Assembly (NCBI GenBank): GCA_963791295.1
Contig: CAWBRY010000001.1
Span: forward strand, 1-64,000
From: CAWBRY01 sp963791295
GTDB lineage: Bacteria > Bacteroidota > Bacteroidia > Chitinophagales > Chitinophagaceae
Direction: 5' to 3'
Length of the DNA stretch: 64,000 bases
A model generated the notes under the pieces. That model had not been told where the DNA came from and searched no databases. It saw only the letters and a program-made list of their open reading frames with translations. The position numbers and the translations under genes are program-made. Positions 44,294 through 53,352 of this stretch are shown here, piece by piece; within the stretch, counting starts at the first letter, position 1; the number at the start of each line of letters is the position of its first letter.

Positions 44294-44521
44294 ATGAAAA
44301 AGTGGTTTTTGGTTGGTCTGTTGGTTTTGTTTTCCGTTTTTATTTTTCTGCCGGCTACCACTTCTGCGCAGTGTTCCATTTGTACCAAGACCGCTCAGCA
44401 ATTGGGCGAGAAACCCGCTAAGGGGATGAATTCGGGCATTCTTTATCTGGCATTCGTTCCATTTGCTATTGTTGGTTTCGTAGCTTATAGGTGGTGGAAG
44501 ACTGTGCATCACGAGGGTTGA
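44294..44521 (+). CDS. Small exported CxxC membrane protein
   Basis: A 75-aa protein. An N-terminal signal-like helix (WFLVGLLVLFSVFIFL) is followed by ATTSAQCSICTKTAQQLG, carrying a CxxC pair, and then a second helix near residues 48-65 with a YRWWK end. The CxxC would face the periplasm or remain next to the membrane. I have seen similar short proteins in Bacteroidota, to my knowledge without an assigned function. A redox or metal role is possible but unproven. Confidence 0.75.
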   Translation: MKKWFLVGLLVLFSVFIFLPATTSAQCSICTKTAQQLGEKPAKGMNSGILYLAFVPFAIVGFVAYRWWKTVHHEG

Positions 44522-44636
44522 TTATTAATTACTAATTATTGATGATTATTGATTATTAATTATTAGTTGAAGCAAAAAAATAATCAATAAATCAATAATC
44601 ATAATATATAGATAATATCAATAATCAATAATCAGT
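44522..44636. repeat. AT-rich inverted repeat between convergent genes
   Basis: Units of AATCAATAATCA and its complement TGATTATTGATT recur on both sides of a central AAGCAAAAAAATAA. The two arms can form a long imperfect hairpin. It fills the space between the stop at 44521 and the T9SS cargo stop at 44618, running slightly into the latter gene, and may end transcription in both directions. Confidence 0.7.
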
Positions 44637-46504
44637 TTCTTAACGACATCATTTATCCGCAACACATATATCCCCGAAGCCAACCCTTCCAATTCCAGCT
44701 TTACCTCGTAATTATTAACTGTCGATTTTTTTTCCATAACCAGTCTGCCTGAAAGATCATAGAGCCGAATAGAAGTACCACCCGGGAATTTTCCCGCAAT
44801 CGTTAACTGCCTGCCAGCCGGATTGGGATATATCTTATACTGTTCAGCCAGTCCCGAAAAATAAAGTTGCTTGACGGTCGAATAAATAAAGCTTCTGTCT
44901 TTTTCAATCACTTTTAACCGGTATTGATTCTTTCCCGGTAAAGGAGAGGCATCCATGGATTTATATTCCTGTACATGGTCATTGGCGATGATCGTATCGA
45001 GGTTGATCCATCCCAATCCTTCCATCCATTTCTGAACTAAAATATTTCTTACTTCCTCTGGGTTTGCCAATTTGCAATCGATTTCGACGAGATCCTGTTT
45101 ACGGGAAAGACTAAAATAAATTACTTGTACGGCGAGCACAGAATGACAGGAACCGGCTGGATCAAATGGCCTCGCATACGTATAAAATGAATTTATTGAG
45201 CCCGTTGCGCCAGCCAACGCCGGAACGGCGGCATTACATCCTGCATCTCTTCCGGTTTCCGGACCCGCGGCACCGGCTGTAGCGGTAATATTTACCGCAG
45301 GAAGGGATCCGTTAAAATAGATTGCTCCTCCACTACCTCCACCACCTCCTCCATAACAGCGATTGATATTACCTCCATCGTTTTCTGTTCCGCCGCTTCC
45401 ACCATTTGCTTCTATTGTTAGAATGCCGGAATAGGAATTGAAAATATCCATGATGATCGTGCCGCCTGCGCCACCTCCCGATGCTCCATCCGATAGTGCC
45501 GGACCTCCACTCTGTCCATTGGCAGATATCTTACTAATATTACTTATGAGATTATTTGCCGAAATAAAAATGATTCCACCGCCATGACCTGCTCCCCATG
45601 ATGAAACAAAACCGTCATTGGCATGGCCTGCACCACCGCCTCCACCAAAAAAAATTTTCTGTCCGCCCCAATTGCTCAATGCCTTACCAGCTTCACCACG
45701 CAGGTTGGAAGTACAACCTGCGCTGCTGGAATTGCCACCTCCTCTGCCGCCGGTTGATAAATTGGCGCCGCCGCCACCTCCATTGTTATGATTATTGCCA
45801 CCACCACCTCCATTGGCAGCAGCACCACGTCCACCACTTTGTGAGGCAACAAGGTCGACGATGGCCTCACCTTTGAAACCTCCATTCTGCGGCGATAGAC
45901 TATTTGCATCATAGTAATAAGCGTTAGCTACTGGAATAGGAAATCCATTTCCGCAAGTCCCGTTGCTCAATTTTATATTGCCTCCACGAAATCCACTGGA
46001 ATCTGCGTATATCGGAGCATTCAATGTAAGATCATCGTCGACACTGATGGCAATCACGCCACCGGTTCCGGTAGAGTTATCCCATGGAAGAGCTTTGACC
46101 GTATCGACTACCATGGCGGAAGAATATTCCGCAAATTTGACCAATTGAACCTTGCCACTGATGGTATATGAATTCAGGAGGTTAAAGAAAAGATAGATCG
46201 TATCATTTTGGATAGAACAGATTGTCGCGATTTCGTAATTGCCGGCATTATTAAGACTCATAGTATCTCCAAAACTTGCCGAATTGCTGGTATTAATGGA
46301 CGCGCCTTTCATCTGGATGATCATGATCTTATCATGCTGGCTAAGGCCCGCAGGATTCAATACAATAACACCATCATTTGCAGGTAAGATCTTGTCAACC
46401 GGATAGTAGCTGTTTATTATGCCACTGATATTTGAAGTTTGTCCAAAACTCCATTGTGAAGAAAGAACGACAACTGGAAATAGTATTACATCCCTGGTTT
46501 TCAC
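44618..46504 (-). CDS. Gly-rich surface protein with T9SS type A sorting domain
   Basis: A 628-aa exported protein. A signal peptide (ending SFGQTS) leads into a beta-rich region, then an extended Gly-rich centre (about residues 225-430) with blocks such as GGGGGNNHNNGGGGG and YGGGGGGSGG. The C-terminus is a type A sorting domain of the type IX secretion system: YKIYPNPAGRQLTIAG, LYDLSGRLV and ASGIYVLRIND. It is therefore expected on the cell surface or released. The role is unknown; adhesion or matrix is a guess. No T9SS machinery gene lies in the window. Confidence 0.88.
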   Translation of the reverse strand: MKTRDVILFPVVVLSSQWSFGQTSNISGIINSYYPVDKILPANDGVIVLNPAGLSQHDKIMIIQMKGASINTSNSASFGDTMSLNNAGNYEIATICSIQNDTIYLFFNLLNSYTISGKVQLVKFAEYSSAMVVDTVKALPWDNSTGTGGVIAISVDDDLTLNAPIYADSSGFRGGNIKLSNGTCGNGFPIPVANAYYYDANSLSPQNGGFKGEAIVDLVASQSGGRGAAANGGGGGNNHNNGGGGGANLSTGGRGGGNSSSAGCTSNLRGEAGKALSNWGGQKIFFGGGGGAGHANDGFVSSWGAGHGGGIIFISANNLISNISKISANGQSGGPALSDGASGGGAGGTIIMDIFNSYSGILTIEANGGSGGTENDGGNINRCYGGGGGGSGGAIYFNGSLPAVNITATAGAAGPETGRDAGCNAAVPALAGATGSINSFYTYARPFDPAGSCHSVLAVQVIYFSLSRKQDLVEIDCKLANPEEVRNILVQKWMEGLGWINLDTIIANDHVQEYKSMDASPLPGKNQYRLKVIEKDRSFIYSTVKQLYFSGLAEQYKIYPNPAGRQLTIAGKFPGGTSIRLYDLSGRLVMEKKSTVNNYEVKLELEGLASGIYVLRINDVVKKLIIDY

Positions 46505-46581
46505 AGGGCCTTAAAATAGCAATTAATTTCTATGTTTGAAATAGCAGAATGACGCGGGAATATCCTCCGGCATCGGATAGA

Positions 46582-46869
46582 CTACTGTATATCAGGGTTC
46601 ACGGTAAGGTGGGTCTGGTCGCAGAATGGAGGCGTTTTAGTCTGTTTACACTGACAAAATAAGATCTCTTCCCGCTTGGCAAATTGTACTTTGATGCTTC
46701 GAAAGGGAAGGCCTTCCACACGCTTGTGGTTGCTATCGCAAAATGGGCTTTGCTGGGTTAATCCGCAGGAACACCAGGAATAAATTTTACCTGGCTCAAC
46801 CACAATTCCGATGGGTTCGCATTTTGTAATCCTGGGTAACCCTTCATTGGGTATCGTTTCTAAATCCAT
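46582..46869 (-). CDS. Double CDGSH iron-sulfur protein
   Basis: A 95-aa protein with two CDGSH-type zinc-finger-like motifs, CSCGLTQQSPFCDSNH and CQCKQTKTPPFCDQTH. Each gives three Cys and one His to hold a [2Fe-2S] cluster. In both, the canonical CDGSH peptide is altered (CDSNH and CDQTH), but the ligands are kept. The ATG at 46869 lies within the last codons of meaB (overlap 26 bases), so the two are likely translated together. An upstream frame opening at 46926 would overlap meaB more and adds a hydrophobic stretch. Confidence 0.88.
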   Translation of the reverse strand: MDLETIPNEGLPRITKCEPIGIVVEPGKIYSWCSCGLTQQSPFCDSNHKRVEGLPFRSIKVQFAKREEILFCQCKQTKTPPFCDQTHLTVNPDIQ

Positions 46870-47764
46870 ATTTATCAGCAATGAATTTATACAAATTAAA
46901 ATTACCTTTTTGATAGCTGGACTCAATTTCTTTTTGAAGAATGGATTTATCTATGTCTTTCATTCTTTTTTGTTCAATGAGATAAAATGCCCTTTCTGCC
47001 AGCAACCAAAAGGTTTTATCTGATAAATGCGATTTTTTTAATTCATGTATCACCAGGTCCAGTAATTCCTTGACACCCTCGTGTTGAGAAGCTATCGTTT
47101 TAAGCACAGGCACTTCATGATAGTGAGTTCCGAAAGTAGGAGCCAGCATTTGTTGCAGGTTTTTTACAAACATATCTGCTCCTGGGCGATCACTCTTGTT
47201 CACGACGAAAACATCGGCAATTTCCATCAGTCCTGCTTTCATTGTTTGCACTTCATCTCCCGCCTCGGGCACCATCACCACCACCGTGACATCAGCCAAA
47301 CCTGCGATCTCAATCTCGCTCTGGCCTATACCCACTGTTTCGACAATGATCTGATCGAATTGAAATGCTTTCATCAGATCTGTGATCTCAATGATCCGGG
47401 GATGCAATCCGCCCATCGAACCCCTGGTGGCTAATGAACGGATAAAAACATGGGGATGCGTATACCATTTACTCATCCGAATCCGATCACCGAGAACTGC
47501 GCCGAGATTAAATGGAGAAGAAGGATCAATACAAATGACCCCGACCTTTTTATTCATGTCGACTAGTAACCCGATCAAAGAATCTACCAGGGTGCTTTTT
47601 CCCGCACCCGGCGGCCCTGTGATGCCGAGGATCTTTGAATGATTGACCGGTAATGATTGAAGCAATTCTTCGTAACCCGGGTATCCATTTTCTACAAGCG
47701 AAATGCTTCGGGCCAATGCTTTTATGTCCCCTTCTCCTAACTGTTTTAATAATTCCTTCCACAT
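46844..47764 (-). CDS. meaB: GTPase chaperone of methylmalonyl-CoA mutase (MeaB/ArgK)
   Basis: A 306-aa GTPase that protects and reloads methylmalonyl-CoA mutase with its cobalamin cofactor. G motifs are GITGPPGAGKSTLVDSL, VETVGIGQSE and VVNKSDRPGAD. The ATG at 47764 begins MWKELLKQLG as in the family. The longer frame from 47854 adds 30 residues that include a promoter-like region. The mutase genes are not in this window. Confidence 0.93.
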   Translation of the reverse strand: MWKELLKQLGEGDIKALARSISLVENGYPGYEELLQSLPVNHSKILGITGPPGAGKSTLVDSLIGLLVDMNKKVGVICIDPSSPFNLGAVLGDRIRMSKWYTHPHVFIRSLATRGSMGGLHPRIIEITDLMKAFQFDQIIVETVGIGQSEIEIAGLADVTVVVMVPEAGDEVQTMKAGLMEIADVFVVNKSDRPGADMFVKNLQQMLAPTFGTHYHEVPVLKTIASQHEGVKELLDLVIHELKKSHLSDKTFWLLAERAFYLIEQKRMKDIDKSILQKEIESSYQKGNFNLYKFIADKYGFRNDTQ

Positions 47765-47802
47765 GAATTGAATCGGATTTGCCAGGCTGTTCGCAAAGGG
47801 AA

Positions 47803-47836
47803 CAAAGTTACAGATCAGCATCTGTGTAAACCCAAA
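47803..47836 (-). promoter_or_regulatory. Promoter of meaB
   Basis: On the minus strand TTTG (47836-47833) and TAACTTTG (47810-47803) are 22 bases apart. The ATG at 47764 is 38 bases below the -7 element. Confidence 0.5.
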
Positions 47837-47859
47837 AAGATGTAACCTTTGCATTTCTT

Positions 47860-48618
47860 ATGGCATTTCTTTCAGTAGTCATCGTTTGCAAGGATGAAGC
47901 GGATATTATCGGAAGCACGCTGCAAAGCCTGGAAGGCCTAACGGATGATATTGTGATCTTCGACAACGGTAGCTCCGACAATACAATGGAAGTAGCTCAA
48001 CAATTCCAGGTAAAATGGCATACAGGTTCCTGGGAAGGATATGGGAAGACGAAAAAAAAGGCTGTAGCATTGGCTCAATACGACTGGGTACTTAACCTCG
48101 ATGCGGATGAAGGGATCGATGAGGAATTGAAAGAATTCTTAATTCAATTGCGACCCGCATCGGAAAAAATTGTCTTCGAAATGCGTTTTAAGAATTTCCT
48201 TGGAAAAAAACCATTGAAATTTGGGGAATGGGGGAACGATTGGCATATTCGTTTATTTAACCGTAAGCAGGTTAATTGGGACGAATCGCCGGTACATGAA
48301 CAATTGGTAATGCCCGCAGGGGTCGTCATTAAAAGAGCCAAAGGGAATGTCCTACATCACACAGTCACGGATGAGCGGGAGTATGCACAAAAGATGCAGA
48401 ACTATGCCAGCCTGAACGCCGAAAAATATCACCTCCAGGGAAAAAAATCGTCCTGGCTTAAAATACACGTTGCTCCTGCATTTAATTTTTTTAATTTTTA
48501 TGTTTTAAAATTGGGGTTTCTGGACGGGCATGCCGGTTATGTGTGTGCAAAAATGACTTCGCGCTACACTTTTTTGAAATATAAAAGATTGAAAGAACTT
48601 TGGAGAAGCAAATCATAA
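47860..48618 (+). CDS. Glycosyltransferase family 2 (WaaE/KdtX-like)
   Basis: A 252-aa cytosolic GT2 enzyme. Motifs: LSVVIVCKDEADIIG at the start, IVIFDNGSSDNT, NLDADEGID (DxD) and DWHIRLFNRK. The C-terminal part contains SSWLKIHVAPAFNFFNFYVLKLGFLDG, typical of lipopolysaccharide-core-type enzymes. It likely adds a sugar to lipid A core or a related glycan. It is divergent from meaB and followed by the Lon-domain gene 27 bases later. Confidence 0.9.
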   Translation: MAFLSVVIVCKDEADIIGSTLQSLEGLTDDIVIFDNGSSDNTMEVAQQFQVKWHTGSWEGYGKTKKKAVALAQYDWVLNLDADEGIDEELKEFLIQLRPASEKIVFEMRFKNFLGKKPLKFGEWGNDWHIRLFNRKQVNWDESPVHEQLVMPAGVVIKRAKGNVLHHTVTDEREYAQKMQNYASLNAEKYHLQGKKSSWLKIHVAPAFNFFNFYVLKLGFLDGHAGYVCAKMTSRYTFLKYKRLKELWRSKS

Positions 48619-48645
48619 TAATAATTATGACAAATTTGTTCACCT

Positions 48646-49281
48646 ATGACAAATTTCATTCCCATATTTCCGCTTGGCATCGTCGTGTACCCGGGGGAAG
48701 ATCTTAACCTGCACATCTTTGAACCGAGGTATAAACAACTGATCAACGATTGTCAAAAAGGTAAGAAGCCATTTGGAATACCGGCGGTACTGGACAGTAA
48801 AGTGCAGGACTACGGCGCATTGGTACAGATAACCGAAATCTCGAAAGTGCATGAGAATGGTGAGATGGATATTAAAACTAGGGGAGATAAAATATTCAGG
48901 ATATTGGAGGTGATAAAGGACGTGCCGGATAAATTATATAGCGGAGCAATTGTCAACTATCCTGAAAACGTGGAGGCGGCAAATCCCCAGATCATGCGAC
49001 GTTTGCTAAAGAGTATTCGGGACCTCCATCGTCTGCTGAAGGTGACCAAGGATTTTAAAAAGGACGACGATCAATTGACTTGCTACGACATTGCCCATCA
49101 TATCGGCTTATCTGTGGAAGAAGAATATGAATTGCTCGGACTTCTTGAAGAAAGGCAGCGACTGGAATATGTTAAGCGCCATTTAACCAAAGTAATTCCG
49201 TTAATGGCGGGCATGGAACAGCTGAAAGATAAAATAAAAGGGAATGGACATTTTAAGAACCTGGCAGGATTTGATTTATGA
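48646..49281 (+). CDS. Lon N-terminal domain protein
   Basis: A 211-aa protein consisting only of a Lon substrate-binding (N-terminal) domain. Motifs are IPIFPLGIVVYPGEDLNLHIFEPRY and ALVQITEISKVHENG. A helical C-terminal half (about residues 110-200) replaces the ATPase and protease parts of Lon, so it is not a protease. The family is common and its role is unclear; substrate or peptide binding is expected. It precedes coaX by 27 bases in the same direction. Confidence 0.92.
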   Translation: MTNFIPIFPLGIVVYPGEDLNLHIFEPRYKQLINDCQKGKKPFGIPAVLDSKVQDYGALVQITEISKVHENGEMDIKTRGDKIFRILEVIKDVPDKLYSGAIVNYPENVEAANPQIMRRLLKSIRDLHRLLKVTKDFKKDDDQLTCYDIAHHIGLSVEEEYELLGLLEERQRLEYVKRHLTKVIPLMAGMEQLKDKIKGNGHFKNLAGFDL

Positions 49282-49308
49282 TCTTGGGTCTGCCCGAAAA
49301 AAATATGC

Positions 49309-50037
49309 ATGTCAGTAACGCTTTGCATTGACTTTGGTAATACGCGAAAGAAATGTGCCATTTTTCAGGGATCGGCAATAAAAGAGATAACGGTCATGGC
49401 CGATGATTCTCTGGAAACCATTCAATCTTTGATCGAACGAGTGCAGCCGCAAAAATCAATTCTATCTTCTGTTATCGATCACAACGTTGAGATAGAAAAT
49501 TTGCTTGCAGCCAAAACCAAATTTCACAAGCTAAATTACCTGACCAAGATTTCATTCACTACACCTGTACGCAAACCTAAAACCATTGGTGCCGATCGCC
49601 TCGCCTTATCAGCTGCTGCTGTACGATTTTATCCTAAAAAGAATAACCTGGTCATTGGGTTGGGTACTTGCATTACGTATAATTTCATAAATAAGGATCA
49701 TGAATTCCTCGGAGGCGGAATTTCACCGGGAATGGAGATGCGGCTGAAGGCATTGAATTATTATACAGCCCGGCTGCCTTTGATACCAGCAGATAGTAAT
49801 GTTCCATTAATAGGATACGATACAGAAACAAATATTCTCAGTGGTGTGGTATTAGGAATGGCTAAGGAAATAGATGGCTTTATTGATGCTTATAAAGAAC
49901 GTTATGGGAACTTTAACGTCCTCTTAACCGGGGGTGATATAGTGTATTTGGGTTCGCACCTTAAAAGCAAGATATTTGCAGACCCCGATTTAATATTCAA
50001 AGGTCTGTATGCACTCAGCGAAGTTAATAACCCCTAA
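49309..50037 (+). CDS. coaX: Type III pantothenate kinase
   Basis: A 242-aa enzyme that phosphorylates pantothenate, the first step of coenzyme A synthesis. Family motifs are TLCIDFGNTRKK (phosphate-binding DxGNT), IGADRLALSAAA, LGTCITYNFI and LLTGGDIVYLGS. No type I or II enzyme is seen here. Its end overlaps the start of the outer-membrane gene by 29 bases, which fits the conserved coaX, barrel, lptC gene order of Bacteroidota. Confidence 0.95.
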   Translation: MSVTLCIDFGNTRKKCAIFQGSAIKEITVMADDSLETIQSLIERVQPQKSILSSVIDHNVEIENLLAAKTKFHKLNYLTKISFTTPVRKPKTIGADRLALSAAAVRFYPKKNNLVIGLGTCITYNFINKDHEFLGGGISPGMEMRLKALNYYTARLPLIPADSNVPLIGYDTETNILSGVVLGMAKEIDGFIDAYKERYGNFNVLLTGGDIVYLGSHLKSKIFADPDLIFKGLYALSEVNNP

Positions 50038-51454
50038 GAAAATCAATGAGTTACATCGCAAATTTTCAGGCAGTATTTTGCCTGCTTTTGCTGTGCTTTG
50101 CCTGGTTTTCGTCTTCATTCCCTCCGCTTTTTGCCAGGACAATTCGCCCTATTCCCGCTACGGGATTGGTGACTTATCTCCCACGACGAATATCATTAAC
50201 AGGGGAATGGGTAGTATTTCCGCAGGCTATGCGGATTTCTTTTCAATCAATTTCTCTAATCCGGCAGCATATTCATCCTTTCAATCAATTAGAGAACTAA
50301 AGAGTAAGAAGCAGGTTTTGGGTCGTGCCATTCTCGATGTGGGCTTGAACATCGATTCACGAACGTTACGAGAACCATCCATCCCTGAAAAATTCGTAGC
50401 AAAGAATGCCTTATTTTCTTATGTGCAGGTGGGGGTTTCATTAAGGAACAATTGGGGATTGAGTTTTGGCCTAAGGCCGGTGTCCAGGATCAGCTATAAC
50501 ATTTTCCGTAGTGAACGTTTGAATGATCCCGTTACAGGAGTACCTATTGATAGTGCAATAACCCGGTTTGAGGGCTCCGGTGGATTGTATTTGCCGACAT
50601 TGGGGACCGGATTCAGTATTATTGACCGAACTACAAAAAACGGAAAGGAGAAATTAAGTGTGGGTGTGAATGTGGGTTACCTCTTTGGATCGAAAGATTA
50701 TAGTGTGAGGAGATCGTTGATCAATGATTCAGTGCTTTATTACCAGGCTAATTTTCAAACGAAGACCGCCCTCGGAAACCTTTATCTGAATGGCGGGTTG
50801 CAATATAGATTTCCCTTGAACAAGAAGATTTCCATGACTATCGGCGGTTTTGGAGCAATGAATCAAAACCTCAATGCATCAAAAGACGCTTTGAGAGAAA
50901 CCTTTGTCGCCGACCCTACGCAAGGGACTGCGCGGCTGGATAGCGTATTCGATCAACGGAATGTCAAAGGCAAGGTTTACTATCCCGCTACTTATACGGT
51001 AGGATTTGTCATTGAAAAAGAGATCAGTATTAAGGAAGGTGGATGGTTATTCGGTGTCGACTTTTCAAGCCAGAACTGGGACAAATACCGTTTCTACGGG
51101 CAGGTCGATTCGCTCAGGAATAAATGGGAAATACGCCTCGGAACGCAATGGCATCCCATACCCAAAAAGAATTATTTCAGCAATGTTGCTTATCGCGCAG
51201 GATTCTTTATGGGACCGGATTATATCAATGTGGGACGAAAGCTATCCCAGTTCGGTATTACTTTTGGTATGGGCCTCCCGGTTACCAACTTTCGTACATC
51301 ATACGCCAGCGCCAATCAATCTACGTTCATTAACCTCGCATTTGAATATGGAAAAAGGGGAAATGATGCTAATTTGCTAAAGGAAAGTTTGTTCAGATTT
51401 TCGGTGGGTCTTTCGCTCAGCGATTTCTGGTTCAGCAAACGCAAGTATGAGTAA
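50009..51454 (+). CDS. Outer-membrane beta-barrel protein
   Basis: A 481-aa exported protein. After a cationic start and a hydrophobic signal (FAVLCLVFVFIPSAFC, then QDNS), it opens with SPYSRYGIGDL, a motif typical of FadL-like or outer membrane channel proteins of Bacteroidota. Alternating-residue strands and Gly/aromatic turns recur through the chain, ending in SDFWFSKRKYE. The substrate is unknown; lipid or hydrophobic transport is a possibility. Translation is probably coupled to coaX. The frame overlaps lptC by eight bases. Confidence 0.82.
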   Translation: MHSAKLITPKKINELHRKFSGSILPAFAVLCLVFVFIPSAFCQDNSPYSRYGIGDLSPTTNIINRGMGSISAGYADFFSINFSNPAAYSSFQSIRELKSKKQVLGRAILDVGLNIDSRTLREPSIPEKFVAKNALFSYVQVGVSLRNNWGLSFGLRPVSRISYNIFRSERLNDPVTGVPIDSAITRFEGSGGLYLPTLGTGFSIIDRTTKNGKEKLSVGVNVGYLFGSKDYSVRRSLINDSVLYYQANFQTKTALGNLYLNGGLQYRFPLNKKISMTIGGFGAMNQNLNASKDALRETFVADPTQGTARLDSVFDQRNVKGKVYYPATYTVGFVIEKEISIKEGGWLFGVDFSSQNWDKYRFYGQVDSLRNKWEIRLGTQWHPIPKKNYFSNVAYRAGFFMGPDYINVGRKLSQFGITFGMGLPVTNFRTSYASANQSTFINLAFEYGKRGNDANLLKESLFRFSVGLSLSDFWFSKRKYE

Positions 51455-52028
51455 TTATTTTTCTTTCCATAATATATTTATCAAGTCAGCAGCCCTACTT
51501 ACAGGCTGCTTTTTTGTTTGTAGTTGTGAAAATGATGAGAAAGTGTTGAACGACATGACCAAAAAAGTGGTCATGAAGGAGGAAGCAGTTCACATCGAAA
51601 GCTACCTGAGTGAAGAAGGAAAAATAAAAGCAAAATTAAAGTCGCCCTTAATGGTCCGGTATCTCACAGATACCAGTTATTTAGAATTTCCAAAGACATT
51701 ACACGTCGACTTCTATAACGACAGCGCCCGGCTGGAGACCTGGCTCGACAGCAAATACGGAAAGTATTTTGAAACGCTGGATAAGGTCTACCTGCGTGAC
51801 AGTGTAATTGTCATCAACGTTATGGGCGACACGTTGAAAAGCCCGGATCTATGGTGGGACCAGAAAAAAAAGTTATTCTATACAGATCAATTTGCCGAAT
51901 ATCATACAAAGGATAAAAATATTTACGGAGGCAAGGGTTTGGAAGCGACGCAGGATATGAAAAGCGTTACATTCAAATACCCTACAGGAACTGTACAGGT
52001 TCCTGAGGGTGGGTTTCCGAACAAGTAA
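51447..52028 (+). CDS. lptC: LPS export lipoprotein LptC
   Basis: A 193-aa periplasmic component of the lipopolysaccharide transport bridge, linking LptBFG to LptA. The signal peptide ends in FFVCSCENDE, with a possible lipobox Cys. The LptC/OstA-like beta-jellyroll follows: EGKIKAKLKSPLMVRY, DFYNDSARLET, VYLRDSVIVIN and TDQFAEYHTKDKNIYG. The start overlaps the barrel gene by eight bases, and the aldo/keto reductase begins 42 bases after its stop. Confidence 0.9.
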   Translation: MSNYFSFHNIFIKSAALLTGCFFVCSCENDEKVLNDMTKKVVMKEEAVHIESYLSEEGKIKAKLKSPLMVRYLTDTSYLEFPKTLHVDFYNDSARLETWLDSKYGKYFETLDKVYLRDSVIVINVMGDTLKSPDLWWDQKKKLFYTDQFAEYHTKDKNIYGGKGLEATQDMKSVTFKYPTGTVQVPEGGFPNK

Positions 52029-52070
52029 GGGGAGTAAAGTTTGCTCCTAATGGTTGAAAAATTTACAAGT

Positions 52071-53060
52071 ATGCAGTATCGTTATATGGGTAGGACAGGC
52101 TTGCAACTAAGTGTAGTATCATTTGGAAGCTGGGTAAGTTTTCATAAACAAATCGACGATAATGTGGCCGATGAATTGATGGGAATCGCATACGATAATG
52201 GCATCAACTTTTTCGATAATGCCGAGGTATATGCGCTTGGAGAAAGCGAAAAAATGATGGGCCGTGTATTAAAAAAGAAAAATTGGGATCGCAGTTCTTA
52301 CACCATTTCATCAAAGGCATTTTGGGGTTGGAGAGGCAAGGCAAACAAGCCGAATCAAAAAGGACTGAGCAGGAAGCATTTGATAGAAGCTTGTCACGAA
52401 GCGCTGTCGCGATTACAACTTGATTACCTGGATCTGTTTTTTTGTCATCGGCCTGACAAGGCTGTTCCCATTGAGGAAGTAGTATGGACAATGCACAACC
52501 TCATTCTGCAGGGAAAAATTCTTTATTGGGGCACGAGTGAATGGAGCGGCGTAGAGATCATGGAAGCACACCGGGTAGCGAGTCAGCACGGATTGATTGG
52601 TCCCGTAGTGGAGCAACCTCAATACAATTTATTCGAGCGTAATAAAATGGAAAATGAATTCCTGATGATTTTTAAGACTGTTGGAATGGGCGCCACTATC
52701 TGGAGCCCCTTGGCCACGGGTTTGCTGACTGGAAAGTATAAAGACGGGGTCCCGGAAGGAAGCCGCTTTGCCATTCCCGGGTTTGATTGGTTAAAGGATC
52801 GCTGGCTGAAAGAAAAATTTACAGATAAAGTAAAGCGCCTTGATGAGCTGGCACAATCATTAGAGGTTACGCTTGCCCAATTAAGCATAGCATGGTGTAT
52901 CAGAAACCCTAATGTGACTACTGCCATATTAGGCGCGACCAGGAAGGAGCAATTGATAGAGAACCTGGGATCGCTGGATGTACTGGAAAAATTAAATGAG
53001 CCGTTGATGCAGCAGATAGAAGAGATTGTAGATTCTAAACCGGTCTTACCAGAACATTAG
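52071..53060 (+). CDS. Aldo/keto reductase
   Basis: A 329-aa NADPH-dependent oxidoreductase of the potassium-channel beta-subunit-like group. Catalytic residues are seen: Asp and Tyr in FFDNAEVYALGESE, Lys in TISSKAFWG, and His in LFFCHRPDKAVP. The cofactor site has LSIAWCIRNPNV and AILGATRKEQL near the end. The start at MQYRYMGRTGLQLS matches the family, although the frame is open ten codons further upstream. The physiological substrate is unknown. Confidence 0.9.
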   Translation: MQYRYMGRTGLQLSVVSFGSWVSFHKQIDDNVADELMGIAYDNGINFFDNAEVYALGESEKMMGRVLKKKNWDRSSYTISSKAFWGWRGKANKPNQKGLSRKHLIEACHEALSRLQLDYLDLFFCHRPDKAVPIEEVVWTMHNLILQGKILYWGTSEWSGVEIMEAHRVASQHGLIGPVVEQPQYNLFERNKMENEFLMIFKTVGMGATIWSPLATGLLTGKYKDGVPEGSRFAIPGFDWLKDRWLKEKFTDKVKRLDELAQSLEVTLAQLSIAWCIRNPNVTTAILGATRKEQLIENLGSLDVLEKLNEPLMQQIEEIVDSKPVLPEH

Positions 53061-53184
53061 CTAATGACCATTTATATTGAATCAACCCGATTATTAAAAA
53101 AAGGTGATTGATAAAGATTTTTTCCCAGGAACTGGACCTTTCCTTAGTTATGGTTTTTCAGGGGACATTGGGGACGGGGGTTCC

Positions 53185-53292
53185 TTACCAACCAACCTTA
53201 CAGTAAATATAATCTTCCATCTTAATTGCTACCAGCGCATCTTTAACAGATAATCTACCTGATACAAATACTTTTTCTGCAGGGACGGTTAC
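53185..53292 (-). pseudogene. Possible short coding remnant
   Basis: The minus strand has an open stretch of 35 codons, reading VTVPAEKVFVSGRLSVKDAL and then VAIKMEDYIYCKVGW before a stop. It has no start codon and a stop directly in front. It looks protein-like but is too short to judge. The rest of 53061-53352 holds no gene I can support. Confidence 0.2.
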
Positions 53293-53352
53293 TTAGGAAT
53301 GAATGAACTCCAAAGTCTCTTTTCCTATCTTCACTTTCTAAAACAATCACTT

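Noticed and set aside
45598..45912. His-rich and Val-rich open frames opposite the Gly-rich gene
   Set aside because: They are produced by the GGN codon repeats of the T9SS cargo gene read in other frames.
48646..49281. Lon protease
   Set aside because: Only the substrate-binding domain is present; there is no Walker motif and no Ser-Lys protease dyad.
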